Origin: Deferribacteraceae bacterium
GTDB taxonomy: Bacteria; Chrysiogenota; Deferribacteres; Deferribacterales; JAISNW01
DNA length: 36,974 bases
Assembly: GCA_031256375.1 (NCBI GenBank)
Contig: JAIRQX010000095.1
Span: 1 to 36,974 of the forward strand
Direction: 5' to 3'
Part shown: in pieces, positions 16,910-25,210 of the stretch
Numbering within the stretch: position 1 is the first letter of the stretch
How the letters are laid out: each line of letters begins with the position of its first letter
Notes under the pieces: generated by a model
The model's input: the letters and a program-made list of their open reading frames with translations, nothing else
What the model was told of the DNA's origin: nothing
Databases searched by the model: none
Program-made: the position numbers and the translations under genes

Positions 16910-17632
16910 ATGTTGCTTATCCCCGCTATAGACCTTCTCGGAGGCAAGGTAGCGCGCCTATATAAAGGCGACATGACCGATTATAAAATATATTCCCAAA
17001 ACCCGGTTGACACCGCAAAATCATTCATTGATATGGGGGTTGCCCGCCTTCATATAGTTGACCTTGACGGAGCCAAAACCGGCGGCGCTGTCAACTATGA
17101 CTCAATAGAAAAGATTGCCTCTCTGGGAGATATTCAGATTGAAGCGGGCGGAGGGATAAGAGATATCGCGCGCGTTGATAAATATTTTTCAGCAGGGGTA
17201 TCTTTTGTGATCTTAGGAACCGCTGTTGTTAAAGATAAAGATTTTACAAGGCAGGCTCTGACAAAATATCCCCGCAGGATTGTGCTTGGCGTGGACGCTG
17301 AAAACGGAAAAGCTGCTGTCAGCGGATGGTATGAGGATTCAGGCATAGATGCCGCCGGTCTTATTGCAGAGTACCGCGGTTATGAGGCAGAAAGCGTTAT
17401 TTATACCGACATCAGTAAAGACGGTACGTTAACCGGTCTGAATATAAAAGAGACATTAAATATAGCGTCAAAATCACCTTTTCCTGTGATTGCTTCAGGC
17501 GGAGTAGCGTCTGCGCAAGATTTACACCTTCTATGTGAGGCGAAACATCCGCAAATCATCGGATGTATAATAGGGAAAGCGTATTATGAAGGGCTTATTG
17601 ATCTTCCCGCTGAACTCAATCGTTCAATATAG
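16910..17632 (+). CDS. hisA: Phosphoribosylformimino-5-aminoimidazole carboxamide ribotide isomerase (HisA)
   Basis: A 240-residue TIM-barrel enzyme of histidine synthesis that opens and rearranges ProFAR to PRFAR. The two catalytic aspartates are D8 (IPAIDLLGGK) and D129 (LGVDAENGKAAVSGW). Phosphate-binding glycines are in EAGGGIRD and VIASGGVAS. The start at 16910 has AGAGG upstream; a longer frame to 16874 would begin in the candidate RNA. It stands alone, unlinked from hisD at 25211. Its stop codon TAG lies inside the left end of the repeat at 17628, so the last residues may have been changed by the insertion; the length is still normal. Confidence 0.96.
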   Translation: MLLIPAIDLLGGKVARLYKGDMTDYKIYSQNPVDTAKSFIDMGVARLHIVDLDGAKTGGAVNYDSIEKIASLGDIQIEAGGGIRDIARVDKYFSAGVSFVILGTAVVKDKDFTRQALTKYPRRIVLGVDAENGKAAVSGWYEDSGIDAAGLIAEYRGYEAESVIYTDISKDGTLTGLNIKETLNIASKSPFPVIASGGVASAQDLHLLCEAKHPQIIGCIIGKAYYEGLIDLPAELNRSI

Positions 17633-17764
17633 CAGTTCCATAATACATTAACCGTCTTTGCGAGCGGAATGTTTTTTATGAAGCGTGGCAATTCATGCAG
17701 ATAAAGGCTTACACTGGATTGCTTCGTCACTGCGTTCCTCGCAAAGACGAGTGGAACTGCTATA
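17628..17764 (+). repeat. MITE-like repeat, complete copy
   Basis: A 137-base element bounded by perfect 13-bp terminal inverted repeats, TATAGCAGTTCCA (17628-17640) and TGGAACTGCTATA (17752-17764). Inside are a second inverted pair, CGTCTTTGCGAG (17653-17664) and CTCGCAAAGACG (17738-17749), and a related inner pair (GGCAATTCA / TGGATTGCT). It has no coding capacity. The TA at each outer edge may be a target duplication. A related element sits inverted at 36454-36574. It resembles the widespread CGTCxTTGCGAG...CTCGCAAxGACG intergenic repeats of proteobacteria. Its right end forms a TATAAT (17763-17768) ahead of cinA. Confidence 0.85.
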
Positions 17765-17788
17765 TAATATCATAAATGAGGACTATGT

Positions 17789-19009
17789 ATGATTCAGTGC
17801 GCCATATTTGCTATAGGCGAAGAGCTTTTGGAAGGCAGCGTTACAGATACCAATTCATCGTACATTGCAAAACGCCTTACATCCGAAGGACTGTTTCCGC
17901 GGCGCGTTGCGCTGCTGCCTGATGAAAAAGAATGTATATCCTCTTCTGTAGAAACGGCTATGCGAAATTATCCGCTTGTGATAACCGCCGGAGGGCTGGG
18001 ACCTACTTTTGACGATCTTACTACAGAGGCTATTGCTCAGGCTTGCGGTGTAAAAACCGCGCTGTATGAAGAAGCGGAAAAACATATTACCGAAAGACTT
18101 ACGCGACTAAATGTTAAAATCAATAAAAATCATTTACGACAAGCGTTTTTACCTGAAGGTTCCGTTTTGTTTCCTAATCCTCACGGCACAGCCTACGGTT
18201 TTGGCGCTGAAGCATACAACTCAATAGTAATCTCTTTGCCGGGGGTACCCTATGAAATGTACGCAATCTTTAATGAGAGCGTTATCCCCTTTCTGAAAAA
18301 CAGATTTACTCTTAAAGCGCCGTTTAAAGTAGATTTACGTTTCGGAGACATACCTGAATCCGATGTGGATTCTGTTATACGTAATATGAGTATCCCCGAA
18401 GGGATTAGATGCATCATTAATGTCAGCATGGGAGAGGTTGTGGTAAAGATCCGCGATGACGGCTTAAGTGGAGGGGAGCGGTTTGCGGAAAAGGTAAAAA
18501 AAGCGCTGGAATATCACTACCTCGGTAAAGATGATGAAAGTCCCGCAGTTATTGCGGTAAAACTTTTGAAAGAACATGGGTTTACGCTGTCCGTAGCGGA
18601 AAGCTGCACAGGGGGGCTTCTTGGAGGTGTAATAACCTCTGTGCCTGGCGTATCGGAACTTTTTACAGGTGGCATTATTTCGTATAAGAATAAGGTTAAA
18701 ACAGAACAGCTCCGCATATCGGAGGATACTGTGCGCAGATACGGCGCGGTTAGTGAAGAGTGCGCCGTTGCTATGGCAAAAGGGGTAAAAATACTTCTGC
18801 ATACGGATTGCTCCATAGCTGTTACCGGCATTGCCGGACCGGACGGCGGAACGCCGGATAAACCTACAGGTACCGTTTATATAGCGGTTATTACCGGGGA
18901 ATCTGTTGTATGCAAACGGTTTTTATTCAGCGGAGACCGGAGTTCAGTCAGAGACAGAACAGTAAAAAGCGCACTGGTTATGTTTGCTAAAACGCTTAAG
19001 AATCTATAG
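17789..19009 (+). CDS. cinA: CinA family protein: molybdopterin-binding domain plus nicotinamide-nucleotide amidase
   Basis: A 406-residue protein of normal length. The N-terminal MoCF/COG1058 domain (about 1-170) shows IGEELLEGSVTDTNSSYIA and ITAGGLGPTFDDLTTEAIA. The C-terminal amidase domain (about 255-406) has SVAESCTGGLLGGVITSVPG, GGIISYKNKVK and ITGIAGPDGGTPDKPTGTVY. The family hydrolyses NMN to nicotinate mononucleotide and an ADP-ribose pyrophosphatase activity belongs to the N-terminal domain, so it recycles pyridine nucleotides, feeding NadD. GAGGA precedes the ATG. The MITE-like repeat ends 24 bases before it and may supply the -10. Confidence 0.95.
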   Translation: MIQCAIFAIGEELLEGSVTDTNSSYIAKRLTSEGLFPRRVALLPDEKECISSSVETAMRNYPLVITAGGLGPTFDDLTTEAIAQACGVKTALYEEAEKHITERLTRLNVKINKNHLRQAFLPEGSVLFPNPHGTAYGFGAEAYNSIVISLPGVPYEMYAIFNESVIPFLKNRFTLKAPFKVDLRFGDIPESDVDSVIRNMSIPEGIRCIINVSMGEVVVKIRDDGLSGGERFAEKVKKALEYHYLGKDDESPAVIAVKLLKEHGFTLSVAESCTGGLLGGVITSVPGVSELFTGGIISYKNKVKTEQLRISEDTVRRYGAVSEECAVAMAKGVKILLHTDCSIAVTGIAGPDGGTPDKPTGTVYIAVITGESVVCKRFLFSGDRSSVRDRTVKSALVMFAKTLKNL

Positions 19010-19030
19010 TATAGTAATTTTGTTTGTCGT

Positions 19031-19957
19031 TTATAAATCCAGACCCTCTTCAATTATAAACTTAAGAGGGTTTATGGGTATGCCGTTAACAAGCACCTCA
19101 TAATGTGAGTGCGGTCCGGTGCTGCGACCGCTGGTACCCACTTTAGCTATAATTTGTCCTTTTTCAACCGTGTCCCCCACTTTTACATTTATATTTGAAT
19201 TATGCCCATATCTGGTGAGGTAACCATAACCGTGATCTATTGTAACAAGATAACCGTAACCCGGTTTCTGCCCTGCGTAAACGACTATTCCTTTTGCCGT
19301 AGCGCATATATCGGAACCAAAACGCGCCGCTATATCAATCCCTTCATGGAATGTATGGCGTCCGGTAAACGGTGATACACGGTAGCCGAACTGACCTGAA
19401 AGCCACCCCTTGACAGGCCATAGTGTGGGAGTATAAAGCACAACAAGGCGTTTCTCCTCAAGAGTAGAAGCCAGATCAGAAAGGTTCGCTTCCCGTTCCG
19501 CTATTTCATAACTAAGTTCTTCAAGTGTGCCTTCAAGTGAGTAAAAAAAATCTTTTTCGTTTAGAACGGCTACAGACGAGTATTCCCTGATTAAGTCAAC
19601 CTCTTTACCGCCGACAGCTATTGGTTTAAGGGGGATATTACCTTTCTGAAGGGTAACAAGGTCGCGTATTTTATATTCAAGATCATTAAGATCAGCTATT
19701 TTGGCGGAAATATTTTCCAGTTTCTGAGTATAAAGAGAAAGCTGTGACTTTATAAGGTTGTTTTCGCGGCTATATGTAATCAGATCATTTCGCTCACTGT
19801 AAAGAGAGTTCAGACGCAGCAACGCATAACCGAATATCCCCGACATTGACATAAAAAACAGAAGTACGCTTACAATTAAACGCTGGCTTATTGTTACTGT
19901 ACGAACCTTGCCCATCCTGTCCGTACCAAAAAACATAACGGTGTACTTTTTCTTCAT
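19031..19957 (-). CDS. Membrane-anchored M23 family peptidase
   Basis: A 308-residue protein. Residues about 27-47 are one membrane segment after a basic N-terminus (type II anchor), followed by a coiled coil (about 50-110) in the periplasm. The C-terminal LytM/M23 domain keeps the zinc ligands: H204 and D208 (HEGIDIA) and H283-x-H285 (PHSHYEV). It therefore probably cuts peptidoglycan cross-links, unlike degenerate EnvC/NlpD activators. The ATG has only a weak GGGA upstream. A promoter with palindrome lies upstream (19998-20025), so it need not be read from argG. It converges on cinA with 21 bases between the stops. Confidence 0.92.
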   Translation of the reverse strand: MKKKYTVMFFGTDRMGKVRTVTISQRLIVSVLLFFMSMSGIFGYALLRLNSLYSERNDLITYSRENNLIKSQLSLYTQKLENISAKIADLNDLEYKIRDLVTLQKGNIPLKPIAVGGKEVDLIREYSSVAVLNEKDFFYSLEGTLEELSYEIAEREANLSDLASTLEEKRLVVLYTPTLWPVKGWLSGQFGYRVSPFTGRHTFHEGIDIAARFGSDICATAKGIVVYAGQKPGYGYLVTIDHGYGYLTRYGHNSNINVKVGDTVEKGQIIAKVGTSGRSTGPHSHYEVLVNGIPINPLKFIIEEGLDL

Positions 19958-19997
19958 AACGTCCCAAAAACAATATTGCAGTATTACCCTGCAATGG

Positions 19998-20025
19998 TTA
20001 TTACATTCATTTGAATGTCCGTCAA
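19998..20025 (-). promoter_or_regulatory. Promoter of the M23 peptidase gene with palindrome
   Basis: On the minus strand TTGACG (20025-20020), a 16-base spacer and TAATAA (20003-19998). The spacer is occupied by ACATTCA-TT-TGAATGT (20003-20018), a perfect 7+7 palindrome. The half-site order is the reverse of an ArgR box (TGAAT...ATTCA), so I do not call it an ARG box. Confidence 0.5.
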
Positions 20026-20064
20026 CAGTTTTTTTGCATTTATTTATTTTTTTTTTAACAGCCT

Positions 20065-21279
20065 TTAAAACCTCTTCCGTCTTGAATCCGCCGCAAGCGG
20101 TATAGCGTGCAGCTTGATAAACCCAGTCGCAAGCGACTGGTCAAAAGCGCCCTGATCGTCATCCATAGAAACCACCTTCATATTGTAAAGCGAATATTTT
20201 GATTCCCTTGAAAGCGCCGTTATCCCCCCTTTATAAAGTTCCAGCGTTACTTTACCCGTAACATATTTCTGTGATTCGTTCAGCAGAGCCATAAGGCAAT
20301 CCATTTCAGAGCAGTACCAATATCCGCTGTACACTAGTTGAGCAAAACGCGGCATAAGCGTTTCTTTTAACTGTATAACGTTCCCTTCCAAGGTAAGACC
20401 TTCAAGGTCTCTGTGAGCGGCTACAAGGATTGTTCCGCCCGGCGTTTCATACACGCCGCGGGATTTCATGCCGACATAACGGCTTTCCACCATATCCATA
20501 CGCCCCACTCCGTTTCTGCCGCCGATTTTATTAAGCTCTGTGAGCATATTATACGGTGAGAGCTTTTGACCGTTCAGTTCAACCGGCGTCCCTTGCTCAA
20601 ACAGAAGAGTAATAACTTCAGCCTTATCCGGCGCCATTTTCGGGCTGACTGAATATTCAAACATATCATCTGGCGGCGTTGCTGCCGGGTCTTCAAGTAT
20701 TCCCGCTTCAAAGCTGATGTGCATGGCATTTTCGTCGCTGGACCAAGGCTTTTTAGCCGTAGCTTTTATAGGTATATTATGTTTTCTGGCAAAAATCATC
20801 GCTTCGGCGCGCCCTTTTATCTCGTCATAAAATTCAGGCATTCGCCACGGTACGATTACTTTCAGTTCAGGGTCAAGCGCCGCGGCAGTTAGCTCAAAGC
20901 GCACCTGATCGTTCCCTTTCCCCGTCGCCCCGTGAGATATATATTTGGCTTGGATTTTATGCGCCGTATCCACAAGCCCTTTCGCAATAAGCGGGCGCGC
21001 AAGGGAAGTTCCGAGCATATAACGCCCCTCGTATAAAGCGTTAAAACGTATGGACGGAAAAACAAAGTCACGCACAAATTCCTCTTTAAGATCGCCTATA
21101 AAAAATTCTTTAGCGCCTGATGCTTTGGCTTTAGCCTCCAGCATAGACAAATCATCCCTCTGTCCCAAATCCGCCACAAAAGCGGTTACATCATACCCCT
21201 GCAAATCAAGCCATTTTAAAATCACGGAGGTGTCAAGTCCTCCGGAATAAGCCAATACAACCTTTTTTCGCTTTGTCAT
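20065..21279 (-). CDS. argG: Argininosuccinate synthase
   Basis: A 404-residue enzyme that joins citrulline and aspartate with ATP. It has the PP-loop AYSGGLDTS (10-18), SHGATGKGNDQVRFE (the citrulline/aspartate loop), and the C-terminal ETPGGTILVAAHRDLE. It follows argF after 16 bases in the msbA-argD-argF-argG series. The argininosuccinate lyase gene argH is not in this window. The C-terminus is basic (DSRRKRF). Confidence 0.97.
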   Translation of the reverse strand: MTKRKKVVLAYSGGLDTSVILKWLDLQGYDVTAFVADLGQRDDLSMLEAKAKASGAKEFFIGDLKEEFVRDFVFPSIRFNALYEGRYMLGTSLARPLIAKGLVDTAHKIQAKYISHGATGKGNDQVRFELTAAALDPELKVIVPWRMPEFYDEIKGRAEAMIFARKHNIPIKATAKKPWSSDENAMHISFEAGILEDPAATPPDDMFEYSVSPKMAPDKAEVITLLFEQGTPVELNGQKLSPYNMLTELNKIGGRNGVGRMDMVESRYVGMKSRGVYETPGGTILVAAHRDLEGLTLEGNVIQLKETLMPRFAQLVYSGYWYCSEMDCLMALLNESQKYVTGKVTLELYKGGITALSRESKYSLYNMKVVSMDDDQGAFDQSLATGFIKLHAIPLAADSRRKRF

Positions 21280-21295
21280 AAAATATTCCCCAATA

Positions 21296-22216
21296 TTATA
21301 TTATATCTAACATTATCGCTTTCTGAACGTGCAACCTGTTTTCAGCCTCATCAAATACCAATGAAAAAGAGGACTCAAAAACTTCTTCCGTAACCTCTTC
21401 CCCTTTATGAGCGGGAAGGCAGTGCAGAAAAACAGCGTCTTTCCCCGCGGCTTTCATAAGCGCGGCATTTACCTGATAAGATTTTAACATCTCTGATTTA
21501 CGCGCCGCGTCTTTCTCCTGCCCCATACTTGCCCAGACATCGGTGGTTACAACATCTGCGCCGTTTACAGCTTCCGCGGGATCAGCAGTTATAATTATGT
21601 TCGCGCCTGTTTTTTTTGCTTCATTAATAGCCAATGCTGTAATATTTTTGTCCGGTTCACACCCGCCCGGCGATGCGATTGCCAGATCAAAACCGAACCG
21701 CGCCGCGCCGTTCAGCCATGAATGGGCAATATTGTTACCATCGCCGATATAAGCCACTTTTATGCCGCGGTATATCCCAAAACGCTCGTAAAATGTCATA
21801 ACATCCGCCATGATCTGACACGGATGGTATTCATCTGTAAGTCCGTTTATGACCGGCGCTGACGCGTAACCGGCAAATTCTTCCAGTCTTGAATGGGCAA
21901 AAGTGCGTATCATAATGATATGCACATATCTGGACAGCACGCGTGCGGTATCGCTGACGCTCTCTCCGCGCCCAAGCTGTATATCAGATACAGACAGATA
22001 AATTGGGCGTCCGCCAAGCTCGCTAACCCCCACATCAAACGATACGCGTGTCCGCGTGGAAGATTTTTCAAATATCAGCGCCACGCTTTTGCCCGCAAGG
22101 GGCGTATTGCGTAAAATTCCGGCGCCGCGCTCTTTTTTCAGACGAATAGCTTCATCTATCAGATGTTTTAGCTCGTCAGTAGTCCTGTCAAGCAATGTAA
22201 GAAAATCTTTTTTCAT
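21296..22216 (-). CDS. argF: Ornithine carbamoyltransferase
   Basis: A 306-residue enzyme that makes citrulline from ornithine and carbamoyl phosphate. The carbamoyl phosphate motif STRTR is at 53-57, HPCQ at 131-134, the ornithine SMG region appears as WASMGQE, and the catalytic loop as HCLPAHKGEEV. Its start overlaps the argD stop by 4 bases (ATGA type), so translation is coupled. Confidence 0.97.
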   Translation of the reverse strand: MKKDFLTLLDRTTDELKHLIDEAIRLKKERGAGILRNTPLAGKSVALIFEKSSTRTRVSFDVGVSELGGRPIYLSVSDIQLGRGESVSDTARVLSRYVHIIMIRTFAHSRLEEFAGYASAPVINGLTDEYHPCQIMADVMTFYERFGIYRGIKVAYIGDGNNIAHSWLNGAARFGFDLAIASPGGCEPDKNITALAINEAKKTGANIIITADPAEAVNGADVVTTDVWASMGQEKDAARKSEMLKSYQVNAALMKAAGKDAVFLHCLPAHKGEEVTEEVFESSFSLVFDEAENRLHVQKAIMLDII

Positions 22217-23391
22217 TTAAAAAATCCTGATTCATGTTGAGTTGCAAGCGCAGCTTTTGCCATTTTCCCTACCCCTTCTTCCAGTTCCGCCATTGAAGCG
22301 TTAAGCGGAGGGTAAAAACGGACAGATTTTGTACCGCCGCCTATAACCAGAATCTTCTCTTTCATAGCGTTTTTTATAAACGTTTTATTATCCGAAGGAA
22401 GTTCAACCCCTATCAGCATCCCTCTGCCTCTGACAGATATTCCGTACTGTAACAGTGTTTCTTTCAGCATAGTCTGCGTTTTTTCCCCTTTTACGGCGAC
22501 CTCATCCAGAAAACCTTCCGCCAGCAAAATATCCAGCACAGCGTCCGCCGCCGCACACGCCAACAAATTTGCGCCAAAGGTGCTTCCATGTGTTCCGTGG
22601 GTAAAAAGCGCGGCTATTTCCGGTTTTGCCATTATACCGCCCATAGGAATCCCGTTAGCCATCGCCTTAGCCATGGTAATAATATCCGGGACAATACCGA
22701 AATGAGAATACGCAAACAGTTTACCCGTCCGTCCGTACCCTGTCTGTATCTCATCAATTATCATAAGCGCGCCGTATTTGTGGGTAAGTTCGCGCAAATT
22801 CTTTACGAAAACGGGGTCTGCGGGTAAAACTCCCGCCTCCCCCTGATACAGTTCCAACATAACGGCGCAGACGTCGCCTTTCGCAAGCTCCGCTTCCGCC
22901 GCCGCCGTATCGTTATAAGGTATATATGAGAAAAAGGAGGCCGCCGGCTCAAACCCTTTACGTATCTTTTCTTGAGCAGTTGCGGACATCGCGGCGTAAG
23001 TGCGCCCGTGAAAACCATTCACCATGGTTATTATACGCGGTTTTTTGCCGTTATACACATTGTTGTTGTATTTTATAGCAAGTTTAATCGCCCCTTCGTT
23101 AGCTTCCGCACCGGAGTTGCAAAAAAACATCTGTCCGCCAAAAGCAGCTTCCGATAAGCGTTTAGCCAGCTTTTCAGGCAGTTTGTTCGGAAACAGATTG
23201 GATGTGTGCCACAATTTTTCCGCCTGTTCCATAAATTTTCCTGTAATATACGGGTGAATGTGTCCGAGATTTGTTACCGATATCCCACAGGCGCAGTCAA
23301 GATAAGCGGTTTCCGTTTCGTCATACAGATAAGAACCTTTTCCCCGAGCAAATGTGATGTCATATTGAGCGTAATTTTGCATCAGCGTCAT
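22213..23391 (-). CDS. argD: Acetylornithine aminotransferase
   Basis: A 392-residue class III PLP aminotransferase converting N-acetylglutamate semialdehyde to N-acetylornithine. It shows CNSGAEANEGAIKLA, GFHGRTYAAMSATAQ, IIDEIQTGYGRTG and the PLP lysine K242 (TMAKAMANGIPMGG), then HGSTFGANLLACAAA. One departure: the usual EPIQGEGG reads ELYQGEAG at 180-187, keeping the QGE core. The start overlaps the msbA stop by 4 bases. It may also serve lysine synthesis, as in other bacteria. Confidence 0.95.
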   Translation of the reverse strand: MTLMQNYAQYDITFARGKGSYLYDETETAYLDCACGISVTNLGHIHPYITGKFMEQAEKLWHTSNLFPNKLPEKLAKRLSEAAFGGQMFFCNSGAEANEGAIKLAIKYNNNVYNGKKPRIITMVNGFHGRTYAAMSATAQEKIRKGFEPAASFFSYIPYNDTAAAEAELAKGDVCAVMLELYQGEAGVLPADPVFVKNLRELTHKYGALMIIDEIQTGYGRTGKLFAYSHFGIVPDIITMAKAMANGIPMGGIMAKPEIAALFTHGTHGSTFGANLLACAAADAVLDILLAEGFLDEVAVKGEKTQTMLKETLLQYGISVRGRGMLIGVELPSDNKTFIKNAMKEKILVIGGGTKSVRFYPPLNASMAELEEGVGKMAKAALATQHESGFFK

Positions 23392-25130
23392 ATAGTCTGC
23401 CTTTGTTCAGCCTGCATACTGTACAGTTTATTATATGTTTCATTACCGGCAATCAGCGTTTCATGTTTGCCTGTGGCGTTTATTTCGCCGTTCTCCATCA
23501 CAACTATTAAGTCTGCGTTGATTATTGTGGTAAGCCTATGCGCTATAACAAACGATGTCCGCCCCATCATAAGGTTATCGAGCGCTTTCTGCACCTCCCG
23601 TTCCGACTCGCTGTCAAGGGAACTGGTAGCTTCATCTAGAATAAGTATTGGGGGGTTTTTCAGAAGCGCCCTCGCTATGGTAAGCCGTTGTTTCTGACCT
23701 CCGGACAGCCGCACGCCGCGTTCCCCTATAACAGTTTGATACCCTTCCGGAAGGCGCGTTATGAATTCATGCGCGTAAGCCGCTTTGCAGACAGTCATGA
23801 TCTCTTCTTCAGTATGATATTCATCGGAGTAAGCTATATTATTATAAACGGTATCATTGAACAGAAACGGTTCCTGCGACACATAACCTATATTTTTTCT
23901 CAGCGAATGCACTTTATACTGCTTTATGTTCACTCCGCCTACAAGCAGTTCCCCGTCGGTAACATCATAAAAACGGGATACAAGGTTTATGGCAGTGCTT
24001 TTACCCGCGCCGGAATGTCCCACAAACGCAACTGTAGCGCCGGGTAAAACAGTCAGGTTGATATTTTTTAATATATCTTCCCCTTTTTTATCATATCTGA
24101 AAGTAACTCTGCGGAATTCCACATTTTTATTTCTTGCGTCACAGTCCAGCGTACCGTCATGGTCCAATATTTCGTTGCCAACGTCAAGTATTTCAAAAAC
24201 CCTTTCAGACGCGGCAAGCGCCTGCTGAATCACGCCATTTGCATTACTGAGGCGTTTTATAGGTTCATAGACCATCACAAGGGCTGCCAGAAATGAGAAA
24301 AATGCTCCGGTGGTGGACTGTCCGTTTATAACCTGAAAACCACCGTAAAATACTATAAAAGAGAGTCCTATGGAACCCACAAACTCCATCATAGGGGAGG
24401 TAACCTCAGACGCCATCCCCGCTTTCAACATGGAACGGACTACCTGATTATTTACCTTACCGAACCTGTCTATCTCTTTTTTCTCCTGAACAAATGCTTT
24501 AACAACACGTATCCCTGAAAATGTCTCCTGCAGCGCGGAAGTTAGCCAGCCCATTTGTTCCTGTCCTTTTTTGCTGTATTTTCTTATACGGCGGCTTATA
24601 ATTATAAGCGGGTGTATGAAGATCGGATAAACCAACAGCGACATAGCAGCCATTTTTGGGTTTATATAAAAAACATAACCTATAAGACCCAGAACGGAAA
24701 GGATATCCCTGACCACAGATACAACGGTAGTAATAGCCGACTGCATCATATTTACATCGTTTGTAATGCGTGACATCAGTATCCCGGTGGAGTTGTCGCT
24801 GAAAAAACGCAGGGGAAGGTATATTATCTTATTATATAATCTATCCCTTAAACACTGAATTACTTTTTGCGCCATATACCGCAGAGTATAATTGAGAGCA
24901 AAACGCAGCGCGCTTTTTAAAAAGTATAACCCCACAAGGATAAAAGGGATTATCTTAAGCAGGTTTTTGTCCTGTCCTATAAAGACTTTGTCCATCAGGG
25001 GCTTTATAACGGATACGAGACCAATGTCAGTGCCGGAGCTTATCACCGACATAACAAGCGCCAAGACTATAAGCCATTTATACGGTTTAAAATATTGCCA
25101 AAGTTTCTTATATATAAAAGCCTCCCGCAT
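23388..25130 (-). CDS. msbA: MsbA-type ABC exporter (lipid A flippase family)
   Basis: A 580-residue half-transporter: six membrane helices in the first 300 residues (for example 18-38, 60-80, 140-155, 162-178, 250-268, 275-292), then an ATPase with Walker A GHSGAGKST (371-379), Q-loop YVSQEPFLFND, signature LSGGQKQR, Walker B ILILDEATSSLD and H-loop IAHRLTT. The family flips core-lipid A across the inner membrane, although close relatives export drugs or other lipids, so the substrate is inferred. It is the first gene of the unit with argD, argF and argG, and has its own strong promoter (25153-25181). Confidence 0.88.
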   Translation of the reverse strand: MREAFIYKKLWQYFKPYKWLIVLALVMSVISSGTDIGLVSVIKPLMDKVFIGQDKNLLKIIPFILVGLYFLKSALRFALNYTLRYMAQKVIQCLRDRLYNKIIYLPLRFFSDNSTGILMSRITNDVNMMQSAITTVVSVVRDILSVLGLIGYVFYINPKMAAMSLLVYPIFIHPLIIISRRIRKYSKKGQEQMGWLTSALQETFSGIRVVKAFVQEKKEIDRFGKVNNQVVRSMLKAGMASEVTSPMMEFVGSIGLSFIVFYGGFQVINGQSTTGAFFSFLAALVMVYEPIKRLSNANGVIQQALAASERVFEILDVGNEILDHDGTLDCDARNKNVEFRRVTFRYDKKGEDILKNINLTVLPGATVAFVGHSGAGKSTAINLVSRFYDVTDGELLVGGVNIKQYKVHSLRKNIGYVSQEPFLFNDTVYNNIAYSDEYHTEEEIMTVCKAAYAHEFITRLPEGYQTVIGERGVRLSGGQKQRLTIARALLKNPPILILDEATSSLDSESEREVQKALDNLMMGRTSFVIAHRLTTIINADLIVVMENGEINATGKHETLIAGNETYNKLYSMQAEQRQTI

Positions 25131-25152
25131 TCATTTGAGTTGAAACACTGGC

Positions 25153-25181
25153 AATATAAAAATAATTATTTATATTGTCAA
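25153..25181 (-). promoter_or_regulatory. Strong promoter of msbA-argDFG with palindrome
   Basis: On the minus strand TTGACA (25181-25176), a 17-base spacer and TATATT (25158-25153), near consensus. Exact 9-bp inverted arms, CAATATAAA (25152-25160) and TTTATATTG (25169-25177), span the spacer. This is either an operator or a chance product of AT-rich promoter sequence. Confidence 0.7.
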
Positions 25182-25210
25182 TTAATTGCATTGTCTAATT
25201 GCATTACCGC

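Noticed and set aside
20003-20018. ARG box (ArgR operator)
   Set aside because: The half-sites are in the opposite order (ATTCA then TGAAT), and the site precedes a peptidase gene rather than an arg gene.
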